The translations under genes were made by a program, and so were the position numbers. A stretch of DNA of 64,000 nucleotides, taken from Vicia villosa. Its lineage: Eukaryota > Streptophyta > Magnoliopsida > Fabales > Fabaceae. Below are positions 1-12,185 of the stretch, in pieces. How positions within the stretch are numbered: the stretch's first letter is position 1; each line of letters opens with the position of its first letter. The notes under the pieces were generated by a model, which had not been told where the DNA came from, ran no database searches, and saw nothing but the letters and a program-made list of their open reading frames with translations. Where the stretch lies: assembly GCF_029867415.1 (NCBI RefSeq), contig NC_081186.1, positions 27,345,915 through 27,409,914 of the forward strand. Reading direction: 5' to 3'.

Positions 1-418
1 TTTTTTTTTTCTTTTGTTGATACTCCATCCCCTTCAGGCCACGAAGCCCAACGCAGCGATATTAATGCAGTACACAACTTGCCTCACCATAGCGGCAAGC
101 CTATAACCTCCCTATCTTAACCTCACTAGTAATTACATAACTTTTGCAAAACCTAGTGTGTTTCTATATTTATGGTGTTACTTGATGATTAAGTATAATT
201 AAAAAAGTAGAATAGTAGGAATAAAATAGATTATGAGAGACACATTCAAGAAAATTACTACCAAGTAAAATATACTTATCAGAACCTAAACAAATAATGA
301 TCCGCAAAGACCCTCCCTAGAGCCCACAATGCAGGGCCATAACCATTTCCCTTTAAGCTCTCTAAGTGAAATAAAGAGAAAATAAAAAACGTACAAGGTA
401 GTGCGGAATATGCTATAC
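1..418 (-). other. Cyclin T intron 3 (partial, runs off left edge)
   Basis: This stretch lies downstream of the exon 3 donor (GTATAG on the minus strand) and holds no recognisable continuation of the cyclin box. The next exon must lie beyond the left edge. The sequence is AT-rich with a T-run at positions 1-10. Positions 296-360 are more GC-rich and may be a repeat fragment, but I cannot name it. Confidence 0.6.
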
Positions 419-1650
419 CTTTTGTTTGATCCTCTGAACAGCTGCAGGATCCTTCTTGTGTATAATTTCATATGAAACAACAATAACATCTTTTAGAGGA
501 CGGGGAGTTTCTTCAACCTTCCCAGCAAGAAACATGCAAACTGTAGCAATGATCTGCAAAAACAGGTTAAGTTACTTTTATCTACTACATGCCAAAAAAT
601 TTATACATCATCCAATAAAACCAAGGTAAAACTAAAAGACAAAAATTATAATGATAAACACAAAGATTGAAAGGAATATCAAAAATAACAGGTTTAGCAA
701 GAATTAGCATAAGAGCTGAGAAGAACAGTGCTAAATAGCATGAGAGTAAAAATTTTAAAAAAGATATCATGAATTCCATAGACACAATAAACAATAAATA
801 CAACAAACAACTGGAATTAGCCACAGGATTTCTTATGCAAAACTCACAAAAGTAACAGCTGAAGCATGAATGCATGATATAAAATATGACATCAGAAATT
901 TGGATTAGCTACCACTGCTTAGTGCTTACTGAAATTTGTAGAAAAACACAAACTTATGCATGGTTCAAACAGAAGGGAATTATTATCTTTGAAAGATAAT
1001 GTGCATTGCAAGTTACAACAATAAAACTGCCTAGCATTATCATCCCTCTAGGTGAGTGTGATCAATTGGTCCCAATGGGAATGATAACTAATTGCAAGAA
1101 TAACACAATATTAACTCACCCTTCGGTCATTCTTTGCATGGGACTGCCGAAGAAAGAATCGATGGCAAAAAATAATGGCAGAGGCAATAGTTAACTGAGG
1201 TCTGCATCACAATTAAATCAGTATCAACATTATTATAACTTAAGCTATGTGTCTATATTTGTAATTCCAATAACACGCGATCATGTGATATAACTATATA
1301 TATGAATAAACATGTAAAGAATTAAGATATTCCTAATGTTCTCTCTGCTTCTACAGAAACACAGAAACACAGCTCATTCGTAAACAGCCTAACCATCTAA
1401 ATTTAAACAAGAAAATTCACAACAAATCTGGTTTCACAATGAAAAAGTACGAAAAAACACAGATAGTAGTAAAGGACATAAAAACTCACACTTTAAGTCT
1501 CATGCCTAAATCTTGTAGAAAAGAACAGTATGATTTTCGTAGGTATGCCTCTTTCTTCAAATCGACACCATCGAGTTTGGAGGGAGAGTTTTCTTCAATC
1601 TCCTTTCTAGAAAAGTACCATTGAGGATCACCAAGCAACAAACCAGCCAT
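419..1650 (-). CDS. CYCT1: Cyclin T (P-TEFb cyclin), N-terminal exons 1-3
   Basis: Plant cyclin T partners CDKC kinases to form P-TEFb, which phosphorylates the RNA polymerase II C-terminal domain in the nucleus. Three exons give 126 codons in one frame: exon 1 1650-1490, exon 2 1201-1120, exon 3 553-419, joined at GT/AG sites (GTGAGT, GTGAGT and GTATAG donors). Residues 10-20 read [11 protein letters not shown]. Exon 2 carries [17 protein letters not shown], and exon 3 carries [19 protein letters not shown] and the [16 protein letters not shown] helix. These are hallmarks of the first half of the plant cyclin T cyclin box. The start is the first ATG of exon 1, and it matches the family N-terminus with its short MAG leader. 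The remaining cyclin box and the C-terminus lie beyond the left edge. Nothing suggests the gene is broken inside the window. The T1;4/T1;5 subtype is likely but not proven. Confidence 0.93.
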
Positions 1651-2060
1651 GAGGACGGGGGCAGATTAAATTCTTCTCAGGTTGATGTATATTTAATCGT
1701 TCCCTGTTCCATCAATGCAAACAGAAAGGCAATGTGATAATAAACAAAATCAATAAAGCACCAAAAACTACGCAAACCCCAGTTCTATCATACTTTACAG
1801 AAATTCAACAATGATCAATTCTAGGTAAAATAAATAGATATAACAGAGTTATAGGAGGAACGTGAAAATTGAAAGGAAGAATGAGAAAGCCTTACCGGTA
1901 AGTAAGTGGTGAATTTTGAAGTTGAAAGCAGAGCTAGACGGCGGCGTTAGGATTCATCAACGAGCTCTAGCTAGTCAGTAATGCTGATATTTACTTCAAG
2001 AATTCAGGGTTTGTAGCCAAATCTCGCTCAATAGTACTCTTTCACTCGTTAGTTTGTTTT
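1651..2060 (-). promoter_or_regulatory. Cyclin T 5' UTR with probable leader intron, and proximal promoter
   Basis: On the minus strand a donor CCG|GTAAG (exon end at 1896) and an acceptor AACAG| (exon restart at 1703) would define a leader intron of about 192 bp, leaving a 53-base UTR exon before the ATG at 1650. A leader intron is common in plant housekeeping genes. The sites are seen; their use is inferred. No clear TATA box is visible. Confidence 0.45.
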
Positions 2061-2643
2061 TTTTTTATTTACGGTTCTCACTCATTAGCTATTTTTTTTT
2101 TTTCAAAATTAAATATCGCACGTTTTTAATATATTTTTTTAATAATTTAAAATTAAGAGGCTACTTATTTTTTTAACGAATTATCACACTTTTTTAGTAA
2201 AAAAATATTTTACCTTATAAATTTAATTATTTTTACCTAACATAAATATATCAATAAATTATGCTTTAGTTGATTAGTTGATCCTATCTAATTAATATTC
2301 TATTTATTTTTTAATTTATTATAATTTTTATGAAATTTATAATTTTTTTTTGCATATACAATTTTTGAGGTGTAGTTTTTACTATTTTTTAATGAAAATA
2401 TGACAAGTGTATAATTTCCTCCTATTTTCACTCACTAAATAATATTTAAATATATTTGTCATATTTTTATTAAAAAAAATAAGAACCACACCTAAAAAAT
2501 TATACCTAAGTTTTGTCCTACTCTTTTGGCATAAAAAATATTCTAGTATTATTCACAAATTAGTTTTTTATCTACATTTTAAAAAATATTTTAATTGTTT
2601 ATTAATTTTATTTTATATGAATAGTTTTAAAATAATTAGTCAT
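2061..2643. other. AT-rich spacer, no feature recognised
   Basis: Very AT-rich DNA with many A and T runs and stop codons in all frames. I see no gene, RNA gene or clear repeat structure. Confidence 0.6.
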
Positions 2644-3248
2644 TTAATTATATTTTCTACCTTTAAAAAAAACATATAGTATTGACTTTCTTGATAAGTG
2701 TTTTTCTTTTCTACCAAAGTTATTTGTTTTATTTAGCATAGATATTTCAACAAATCTTATAGAAAAAGAAGATACTCGAATGGTAAGGAAGACTTCTAAT
2801 CGTTGACACATAATTTCAAACGTCTTAACCACACTCCAAACATTGAGCATAACTTGAGAAGGAGTGATGTTTACATATGCTAGAAACTCGGCTTCAAACG
2901 ACATAAAAAGTATTAAAATTCCTAAATCATGAATCACAATGAGGTCAAAATAGAAGTAAAAGGTGGGCAAGCCATCCAGGGCGGCCATATTGAGCCTCTC
3001 CTATTTAGAACACGACTCTAAAATCACATTATCTTTATTTCTAGTATTGGAAAGCCTGATATGCTTCTGAAAACCAATGATTCTCTCCTCACTAGAGTAC
3101 AGAGACACGAAATCTTTGACGTTAAAACTTTTAGCATATGTCTCCGCCATTGACTTCTGATGAAAATGGGAGGAGTAAGAGAATCACTATCAGAATTACC
3201 AGGGCTCTCGCGCCCCCTAAAGGTATAAATCATGACAACATTGCACAA
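2644..3248 (-). pseudogene. Remnant of a 'putative gypsy type transposon' (PF04195-like) protein
   Basis: The 2988-2644 reading frame contains LGILILFMSFEAEFL followed by ITPSQVMLNVWSVVKTFEI. It follows the pattern of the plant gypsy-type transposon domain: a hydrophobic LxLPFxxFE stretch, then a (V/I)xPxQLxPNxWAxxRxFEI motif. The continuation upstream (3248-3024) is in another frame, so the copy has at least one frameshift. It lies beside LTR debris. The family match comes from memory of the motif only and would need a profile search. No intact product is expected. Confidence 0.5.
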
Positions 3249-3720
3249 CCACTCCTTAACGTTCTAAAACATTAACGATCACCATTAAAAGAAAAATGAA
3301 CTAAAGAATGGTGGAATTGTACCTTCAAACAAAGTTAAGAGCTTGTATTTTGAAGAACTAAGAGCATGTGCATTTTGCGCTTGTAAAACTCCTAATAAAA
3401 TGGATGAAAACTTGAGAAATGAAAATACAAGAAAGGTTAAATAAGGAAATGATGAAATCCTTTTATAAGAATGGAAAATTCAATCATAGGAGTAATCAAC
3501 AACCTCTCCCTAAGCATCTTAACAATTAAAAAGATTTTCCACGTCAGTGACACATATTATAAATTAAGGCCAAATTGGTTTCCAAGGGCGAAACCATCAT
3601 CAATTGCATTTAATATCGTACATGTTTTCACCTCAATTAATGTTTAGGAATTTCTCTCAGTTGACATTTAAGGATTCACCTTATTGACACTTATAGGTTT
3701 GTCTCACTCTTGAGGGACTC
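3249..3720. other. Probable retroelement-derived spacer
   Basis: AT-rich sequence between the gypsy remnant and the Tekay-type solo LTR. It looks like untranslated retroelement sequence, but I recognise no domain or terminus. Confidence 0.35.
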
Positions 3721-5257
3721 TGTAACGCCTCAATTTTATTTAAATTGTGTATCGTAATTGATTGTGTGAAGTTGTGCATTTATATGTATTGATGAGTGTT
3801 TGATGTGTTCTGATGCCCTTGTTGTGGGGTAGCTACCTTAGAAATATAGAGATTAAGGTGTTAGGGCGTGTGAATAACCGTGTAGAATTTGGGAGTGGTT
3901 GGAGTAATTAGCTACTAGCACTATTTAATTAAAATTAGAGGAATTAAATAATATTGGTAATAGCTAAATAATTATTGGGTTATTTTAATTATTTAGTGTT
4001 TTTATTTTATTTTTAGGAAATAATAATAATGGTAATAATAATATAATAAGGGAATAGGGATTAGTGAAGGAAGTTTTTGATAGAACGTGAAAATAGAAGA
4101 AAAAGAGAGGAGTGTGGAGCTAGTGCTTGAGGAAGAAGAGGGAAAAACACCATTGATAGAGGGAAGAAAGTTTTTGCTAAGAATGTCAAGGTAAGGGTGA
4201 GGTTCTAACTTTCTAATGGATTGTATAATGTTAGGTATGTGGTGTTGATTGCCATTGTTGTATGACTTTGTTATTAAATTGCTTCGTGTGCTTGTATGAA
4301 ACTATGTGATGAATTGTTGGTATGTTTGTGGTTGAATTGATGCAATTGTTGGTGCATAACATGTAGAAACATTGGATAATATGTATGTTTGATTGGGGGT
4401 AATGAGAAGCATGACTTTGGTTGCAAATTGGGGTTTTGGGATGGTTTAAAAAGTGATTTTCGTACTGATAAGTAGCAGAAAAGTGCTTCTGCTACAGTGT
4501 AATCGGCTACGTGTATTTGTGTAATTGGTTACACTATTAAAAATTAGGTTTTTGGGCTGTTTTCGAGTCCGTAACCGGTTACCGTAACCTGTTACGCTGT
4601 TCTGACATAATTTTTCCAAAACTTTGAAAATTCGTAACTTTTGACTCGGGGTGTCCGTTTGACACGCCGTTTGAACTTGTGGAAAGCTAATACAATGTAA
4701 TTTCTTGTAAAAATGGTCTCAAGTTTCTGGAACTAAATTTAATTGATGTATAATGAAGTTTTGTGTTGTCAGTGTATGTTGCAGTATGATGTCGGTGTTT
4801 GCATCTTCGTAAAACTTTGAAAACTTGTAACCTTTGATTCAGGTGTCTGTTTGACGCGTTGTTTGAACCTACGGGAAGCTAAAATATTTTCTAACCAATG
4901 AAAATAATTTCAAATACAGTGAGAAATTATTTGTTAGTGTTCGACGCTTTTCCGTGCGAGATTTTGTTGGTATATTGTTATGTGTGAGGATGTTGTATTG
5001 TTGTAACAATGTGATGTTGTCTTATTATTATTTAATATACTTGATGAAGTGATAATATGCTCAGTGGATGGTGATACCGTGATAATATGTTGTTATAACG
5101 TTGTTGTTTCTATTAAATATAACATGATGAATTGATAACATGCGCATTGAATTGGGATACTATGATGTTATGTGATTGTGATGTTGTGTTACTATAATTG
5201 ATTGTAACTTGATGAAGCGATAATACGTGTGGAATTTATGATAACTTGAATTGTATA

Positions 5258-5540
5258 ATATTCTTGTGTGATGGAGTAATTTGAGGGAGAATTGTAGTGA
5301 GTATGTGACTCATGGGTGATCAATGAGGATCGTGGAGTGCATAATGTTATTATGTTTGTGCAATATTCTTGTGTGTTGGAGTAATTCGAAGGGAGAATTA
5401 CAGTGATCAGTGAGGATCGTGATGTGCATAATGTTATTATGTTTGTGTAATATTCTTGTGTGTTGGAGTAATTCAGAGGGAGAATTACAGTGATCAATGA
5501 GGACCGTGGTGTGCATAATGTTATTATGCTTATGTTTGTG
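5258..5540 (+). repeat. Three-copy tandem repeat (about 87-104 bp units) inside the solo LTR
   Basis: Units begin AATATTCTTGTGTG at about 5258, 5362 and 5449 and end with GCATAATGTTATTATG. Units 2 and 3 contain the inverted repeat GTAATTC...GAATTAC, and unit 1 has a version that pairs only with wobble. The small open frames across this stretch on the minus strand reflect the repeat, not genes. Confidence 0.75.
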
Positions 5541-5956
5541 GTGTATCATGCATTCATATCATTACATGGAGATAAGTCTATATGGGAATCTATGGTGGGT
5601 GCCTAGTCTCGTCTGGACTCTTGGGATAGAGCCGTGTTAAGATAAATCGTAGTTCGGAGGAACGCTTAAGACTTATTTGGATTTCGACGGGAATCGAGTT
5701 CAATATATTTGAACTGTATTTTTTGTGTTGGTACCGCATGCATAGTATCGTGATGGGTAAATCACTTTGCATATATGAATAAATTGTGAATTGTGCATAG
5801 GAATGCGTGGAATGTTATTGTGTGAAACAATTGTGTACTTGATTGTTGTGTTGTTGTACATTACATAATTGATATCATGATGATTGAGTTGTATGCTTGG
5901 TGTATATATTACACGATAATTATTGATATAATGTATGATTTTGCATGATGACCTTG

Positions 5957-6520
5957 CTATATACTTGTTCTAGACTTGCCCGACACTAAGAAACGGCCCA
6001 ATTCACGTCCACCTTTGAGACGACCCAAATGACCTAGGCCCAATCACTCACGGGAGGAGAAGGCGTTCTCCCCGCACCCGGCACCGAGCACAACGCCACC
6101 TAGCCAACCAGATCGGCTCCCGCGTCCCTAGGCGTTCATTTGGCTCCCCATATCTCACCTCGTGTAGACCAGAATCGCCTTTCTACTTGCCTAACAGCTA
6201 GTGTCGAGCAGTCCCCTAGAATTCTTAGGTCTACTCCTACAATTCTGGAAGTTACGAGTTTTAGGCCTAAACTCGCGGCCTAGCCCAAATACTCGGATCG
6301 TTGGCCACGCGCTGAGGGCATTATATAGTCTCTCTCCCTTGAGAGAGTCAGGTAACACAATTTTCATAACCCTAAACACTTACTCGTATCTGTGATCGTA
6401 CTGACTTGATCGTCGGAGTACCTTACAGGTACACCCCCCCTCTCCCCTTCCTCGACACCGTGCAAGACATTCATGGCCCTTTCTAGTTTTGACCTCTAGG
6501 TCAGTACAATAATTATTATT
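5957..6520 (+). mobile_element. GC-rich solo-LTR-like insertion inside the Tekay LTR
   Basis: This block interrupts the alignment to the 47,084 LTR and is much richer in GC than its surroundings. It holds a TATATAG box (6323-6328) followed at once by a perfect 7-bp hairpin (CTCTCTC/GAGAGAG, 6330-6347). Downstream is a GACTTGATCGTCGGAGTACC-type stretch (about 6401-6425), a motif I associate with the U5 region of plant gypsy LTRs. Boundaries are approximate: it could run from TGTTCTAG to CAGTACA, and I see no clean target duplication. Confidence 0.55.
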
Positions 6521-7016
6521 ATTATACATTCTTTTATATTGTTGAGATATCTCACCCTTTATGTTTGAATGTTGCCTCCATATGTAGGTAACATGCAGGT
6601 AATCAGGAATAGTCTACTATCAAAACAGCTTGGAAGATGTTGTTCTTCCTTTCTGCGTATGTCGAGTCGGTGTCATGCTCTAATACGTAACACTTGGGAG
6701 GATGAACGCTTAATCTATTTGATGTTGTCTTTGAATGATTTGTTTGGAGTCTTATGAACTCCCTATTATTTGAATAAATGTTATTTGTTGTTGGATGCTA
6801 ACGGTTTTAATATGGATTATGATTTTTCCGCTACATAATAAAAGTAACATTGAGGAATTATAAAGTTTGTTTCAAATCATCTGAAACTGTGTTATGTATC
6901 TATAAATAATTGAGCAGGTTTAATATATTTGAAAGTATCCTAATTGTATGTTTATTATTTTGAAAAATTTACTCTGATTTTATATTAATAAACGTTGGAG
7001 AAATTAGAGTGTTACA

Positions 7017-7640
7017 CATTCGCCTCTTGCTTAAGGGAGTTGTTCGTGCCTGAGGAACTCGTCGAAACAAGAAGGAGAAAGCAAACTAAATCACTTCGCC
7101 TTTTCCAACTCCTTGTGCTTGAGGGATTGTGTATTAGCATATTTATAAAGGACCCACAGGAAGTGGCGTGTGAGGTTCATTAAGGAGATGCGACACAACA
7201 TGTCGCCCACACCAACTTCATAACCGTCCATTTATTGAAACAAGCGCATGCCATTTGGTTATGGCATCCGTTTCCCAAATCGCTCGCATTTCTATGAAAA
7301 CATACAGGTGGCGTGTCATAGTTCATAACATAATAGGGGAGGGAGTCAAATGAAGGTAGCCACGTTTCCCAAAGAAATAGGGGAATAACTACCCTCTTTC
7401 CACACTCATAAGAATGGAAAGTACATAATCTACCTTTTTGGGTCCTAAGATTGAGGGTCACAAGACCCTTATAAATACCTCAACCCTAAGGTTGAGGGAG
7501 AACATTCAATCCATTACACCAAAATATTACTTACAGAGTTTCTCACCATTTTGTGTAAGTTTGTTCTAACACCGCAATAATTCTAAAAACCTCTGACGAT
7601 CCTTATTCAAACGGAGTTGTATGTATTTTGCTTTTAGCAA
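7017..7640 (+). mobile_element. Gypsy LTR fragment with TATA box and start-site hairpin
   Basis: A TATAAATA box at 7470-7477 is followed directly by an 8-bp perfect inverted repeat (CCTCAACC-CTAA-GGTTGAGG, 7478-7497). This resembles the U3/R junction of a plant LTR. No termini or coding domains are visible, so it is a fragment, probably related to the gypsy debris left of 3720. Confidence 0.45.
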
Positions 7641-8953
7641 ATACAAGAATTAAAGCAACAATCAATAGAATAAGAAATTGGAAGACCTGAATGAATGATG
7701 TGAACTTTCACATCAGCATCCATATATGAAACCATGCAACCCATTTTAAAACTTCAGGAAATACTTATTTCAAATTATAAGAACTTAACATGCACGTGCA
7801 TTTCAAACTATAAGATAACATGTATATGCATTGGGCATTCTACAATCCTAAATGATTAGAACAAAAACATTAAAGACAATTCATTGAGAAAAATTTTAAA
7901 GTCACGTTACCTTTCCATTGAGACCAAAATGGTCTGTAGAGTCTTTAGATAATTTGATTGTCATTTGAAACCAAGTTTTCATGTACACAAGAATTTGAAG
8001 GAAAATTAATCGCAATTATATAACAAAACTAAATGAAATTAGGTTCCTACATTTTAAAAGCCTATTTTTGTCTCTCAATTTCAAATTTTCTTGAGGTTTG
8101 ATTTGATCCTCATCTCATTTTAATGTCAATTTTGCTTGCACATACATGTTCTATTAAATTTATCCACATTCACCCCAAAAATGGAATGGGAAACCAAAAC
8201 TCAGAAAAACTTAAAACATGAAGACCAAAAAACTGATTTTTTTTTTTAAAATAGAGATCAAAACTTCATGTTAATCAAAAATTAGCTTATCAAATGATTT
8301 AAAAAAGTAGTTATAATCACAACATTCAAATAGCATCGTGTCCAATTTGAAATTACTACACCGATCTACTAATCTTGAAGCTAAATAACCAAAATAAAGG
8401 ATGGCAAATTCCTAAAGTCTTGGAGCCTATAAAACTCATGCCTGCAACTTGTTTAAGATCATCATCCTTTCCTGAAGAATTGGGTTGTGTCAGAAGCAAC
8501 ACCATCAGAAATTTGATTTAACTGAGCAAACAATTTGATTCCAAGATTTGTCTAGGATTCACATTAAACCGATTCAATCGAGTACACAATAAACCTTAAT
8601 ATATCAAAATTCAATCAGCATTTTAGCCTTGCTTGAGATTCTAATATACAACATGCACCAGGGAATGTTAAAGTATTCAGAAAATGAAAATCGTAGATCA
8701 AATGTACTATCTCGAATTAAATAGAGCTCAGAGCAGTGCTTAGTAGGTTTTTGATTCAATGAATCAAAGAGAAATAAGTCGGAAAAATGCACCCAAGAGT
8801 GCTGAGCTGGATAAGTGACCTGAAAGTATTCAATTCAGCATCAATAAATAACAGCAATTGACCTTATGAAAAATAAACAAGACAAGAATGAAATAAATGG
8901 TGATCAAAGATTTGCTTACCAACTCATAATTACAAGCAATGCTACTTTCTGTC
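7641..8953. other. AT-rich region downstream of the At4g15545-like gene
   Basis: This stretch includes the 3' UTR of the minus-strand gene that ends at 8954. The block at about 8040-8290 resembles a dispersed legume repeat, but I cannot name it. No coding region is supported. Confidence 0.4.
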
Positions 8954-11900
8954 CTAGCGCACATTTCGGTTAAGCAATCCTTGAAAAGATAGGTAAAGAT
9001 CTTTATTATCTGAGCCAAATATCTCATCTGCCTTTCTTAAAGTTTCCTAAAAGAGCACAAAACAATTAGAAAGATGATTGACAAATAACAACTGCTTGGA
9101 TACAATTTCAGTTCGAAATCCAGTAAATACTTATTTACCTCTCGTGTTTGTTTCTGAGCATTTAATTCCTTTATGTTAGCAAGAAATGCACTGAACTGCT
9201 CATATGACAGGCGACTCCTGAAAAAGTGATATATTTAATCAATTCCATTGGTTTCTAATATATAAATTGAAGTAAAAAGTAACTTTGCAGAAGGGAGAAA
9301 TAAACTCACCTGGCTTGACGGAAAAACTCCTTTCCATCAATCTTTGGAGTTCGACCTGACATTCAATCAATGGCGGAAGACAAAAAGCAAATAAAATTAA
9401 CAAACTTCAAGGACCAATCTTAGTAAGATTGAGAGAAAGCAATTTTATCACACATAAACAATGAATCATGAAACCTGTAGTTGGCCGTCCTCGAGGTGGA
9501 GAATTTGCTGCTGATGACTGCTGACTTGATGGATACCATGAAGAGAGAGATGACCGCCCATCATATGAAGAAGCTTTAGACGGAGAGGTGGCACCAGATG
9601 TTTGATTGGGTGATACAGCAGCAGAATATCTCCTAGGAGAACCGGCTGTTGAGATCACTTTTGGAGTTGCAGTTGGTGTAAGACGTGGCGTGATATACGG
9701 GGTCAAAGAAAACTTTTGCCCTGAATACCTGGAAGCTATAGGACAAAAGAAAAGAAATCAATATGGGTCTCATGAGAGATTATAAAACACTTGAAAACCC
9801 ACTTTTCCTAATAAATAGATGATCATCTACCTTCCTCAACTGTTCTACCCACATCTGCAGAGCCACTGTGTGAATGATGAGTTGTATAGTCATTTCCATC
9901 ATCATCTGTAAGCAATAAATAACAAAAGAAATGTGAATAAATAAGTACTCAACCGGCTAACAAGGCCATCTTTATGAAAACAATAATAAAATCATCAATG
10001 AGGTGGGAATTACCCTTATCAGGATACGCTTTTGGAACTGCTTGGTCACAGGTTCTAATATCTATTGTTTCAGCTTGCTGCCCCGAGAGTAAAGAAAAAA
10101 ACACGGGAAAAACTTGTTTAGAAGAATAATATTTATTCTCTTCAGTAGCAAAATCAATAGTGACGAATTATTAAGACTAAGTTTGTCTATTGATGTCTTA
10201 CAGGTGGATGGTCATCAGCTAGTGAGCGCATCAGTTGTTTTTTGAATGTCTCCAACTATGAAATAAAAAAGGAAAATAAGATGTAGAGTATATAGATTAC
10301 CAATACATAACAGAAACAAGAAAAAACATGCATGCATATAAAAGGCCAAATTTGTATAAAATAATACATATATGTTAGTACTTAGATATGACGGGTTCAG
10401 CACAAGATCTAGACTACACAAGGAGGCAAATGGTTATAGCAAAGTTCGGGTTGGTTTTGTAGCATTTCACTGATATCAGTTGGAGCATTAGTCTACAATA
10501 ACAGTTGGCTATTGTATGCTCATGCAGCATTGGTATTGATATTTTTTACATCGGCGATCAACATAATTTTTCAAGCCTCTATCATCAGTATAACATGAAG
10601 TGGTCAAGGATTTGAATCTTTGAGCTGAAATATTGACCTAGCATGAGTTCTTTCAATCTATAGAAACACAGTTACGACTACGTAGAACAAACTCCGTTAT
10701 TATTATGGTATAAAAGTTGTAACATTTTTTAGGCAAGTACCATCAAGTAATAATAACCATTCATGCAAATAAAGTCGCAACCAAGGATTTGATATTACTA
10801 GTCCATCTTTCTAATCGGTAAGTTGTAAACATATATTAGAAACTCTGCCATGTTACAAAAATGTACATCCATAGCGATTGAGAGCAAATGAACCTCTGGT
10901 ACATAATATGGGACAGGTGAAAAATTTGAAGAGCAAATACAAACCAGACACATGTCAAATAAATCAAAATCGCACAACAGGATAAAGAAATGAAACAAAC
11001 AGTCACCTTCGCAAAGTCTCGACTTAGCTTCTTCACTGTTGCTGCCAATTCATCCCTCTCCTTCGTAAGCTTTACCTACAACCAAAAAGTAGAATTACAA
11101 AATCATCTACCATTGCATTAATTTGTACAACATATTTAAATTTCAAATTTTCCAACCAAACTTGCAAGCAAAAGCACCAATTATATGAACACATACATAG
11201 GGCACTAACACTTAGGCATCAGTAATAATTTAAAAACAAAAAAAGAGTAATTGAATGCAATCACATGTGTCATTTTCATAGCGGCGGTGTTGAATGGGCA
11301 CCGACACCCCGAACACGACAGCGACACAGACACATATACGGCGACACTAGTAATAATTTGCAAAAAAAATCAATAAATAAAACGTAACTAAAAGTGTTGG
11401 TATCAGTGTCCAAAACGAATATGAACACGGATATACTTTTTTCAGAAGTATCGGTGGTATAGAGAGACACTGACCCACATCAGACACTAGACATACAACA
11501 CACCTAATCTATCCCCTCTTCGAGTCACCATGTTAGGTTCCTTAAAATCTTCTCTGTTAATTACTCGTGAATGGCACTAGAACAAAGAATAAAAAGTATT
11601 CTTTGTCTTGATGTATATAATAAAAACACAGATACTCTAATATTAAACCCATATCAATCACCAGTGAATGAAAAAAAAGAAAAACTAAAAAGAACCTAAT
11701 TTAACAATAGTTTAATAAAATAAACAAAATCAAATAGAAATTGAGAGTATCATCTATTACATACATTTTCATCAATGGCGGTACTAAGAGCAGAGTTAGC
11801 CTGTTGAGAAGCGCGAGTGAGGGTAGAGACACGGTCCTCTAGGTCATGGATAACTCTATCCTTTTCTAGAAGCTTCTGACGAAGGCGGCCGGTATCAGAC

Positions 11901-12055
11901 TCAAGAGACGAAACCCTAGAAGCAATAGCCATGGAAGTTATCTTCCGAGCGAGATCCAGCTGGTGGTATGGGTCCGTCGGAATAACCGCCAGAATCTCGT
12001 CCGGTAGGTCGAAATCCACCGCATTGTTCCCTGAACCACCTTGTTGCGACGACAT
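8954..12055 (-). CDS. At4g15545-like coiled-coil protein, complete, nine exons
   Basis: Nine exons join to 1032 nt, encoding 343 residues plus TAG: 12055-11765, 11075-11007, 10255-10202, 10077-10014, 9905-9831, 9735-9475, 9355-9310, 9217-9139 and 9046-8954. All introns have GT/AG ends, and phases match at every junction. The N-terminus has FDLPDEILAVIPTDPYHQLD, then ARKITSMAIASRVSSLE. A predicted coiled coil runs from about residue 45 to 135 (LRQKLLEKDRVIHDLEDRV, then TVKKLSRDFAK). A Ser/Pro/Thr-rich disordered segment follows (about 190-275). The conserved tail has SRLSYEQFSAFLANIKELN and ends in LLNRNVR. This matches the plant family annotated as 'uncharacterized protein At4g15545', about 340 residues. 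Its biochemical role is not known to me. The gene looks intact and is the only complete host gene in the window. Confidence 0.95.
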
Positions 12056-12185
12056 AACCTAATTTAAATTAACTCACAAGATAGTATTGAACCCTAAATT
12101 TGAAGGGGAGAGAGAGGGGGGGTGGCCGGTGGTGGGTGGCTTCTTGTTGCAGAGAGACAACGCTCTCTGAAAGAACAAAAAGAAA
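12056..12185 (-). promoter_or_regulatory. 5' leader and proximal promoter of the At4g15545-like gene
   Basis: On the minus strand, C/T-rich sequence (plus-strand run GGGGAGAGAGAGGGGGGG at about 12103-12121) lies just upstream of the ATG. Pyrimidine-rich leaders of this kind are common in plant TATA-less promoters. No TATA box is obvious. Confidence 0.35.

Larger units (their letters stand above)
3721..7016 (+). mobile_element. Solo LTR of a Tekay-type Ty3/gypsy element
   Basis: It starts TGTAACGCCTC and ends GAGTGTTACA, the inverted termini typical of plant chromovirus LTRs. Internal blocks (for example TTTTGACTCGGGG, then a TTTGACACG-type run near 4640-4670) recur in opposite orientation in the 13,779-16,012 LTR and in diverged form in the Tekay LTR at 47,084. 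About 550 bp near 5957-6520 is a later insertion, which explains the 3.3 kb length. Flanking 5-mers (GACTC left, CATTC right) do not match, so there is no clean target duplication. It may be a recombined or diverged solo LTR. Confidence 0.7.

Noticed and set aside
5192..5549. Overlapping minus-strand frames with repeated HTRILHKHNNIMH-type peptides
   Set aside because: They come from the three-copy tandem repeat inside an LTR.
3716..7021. Target-site duplication around the first Tekay-type solo LTR
   Set aside because: GACTC and CATTC do not match well enough to call.
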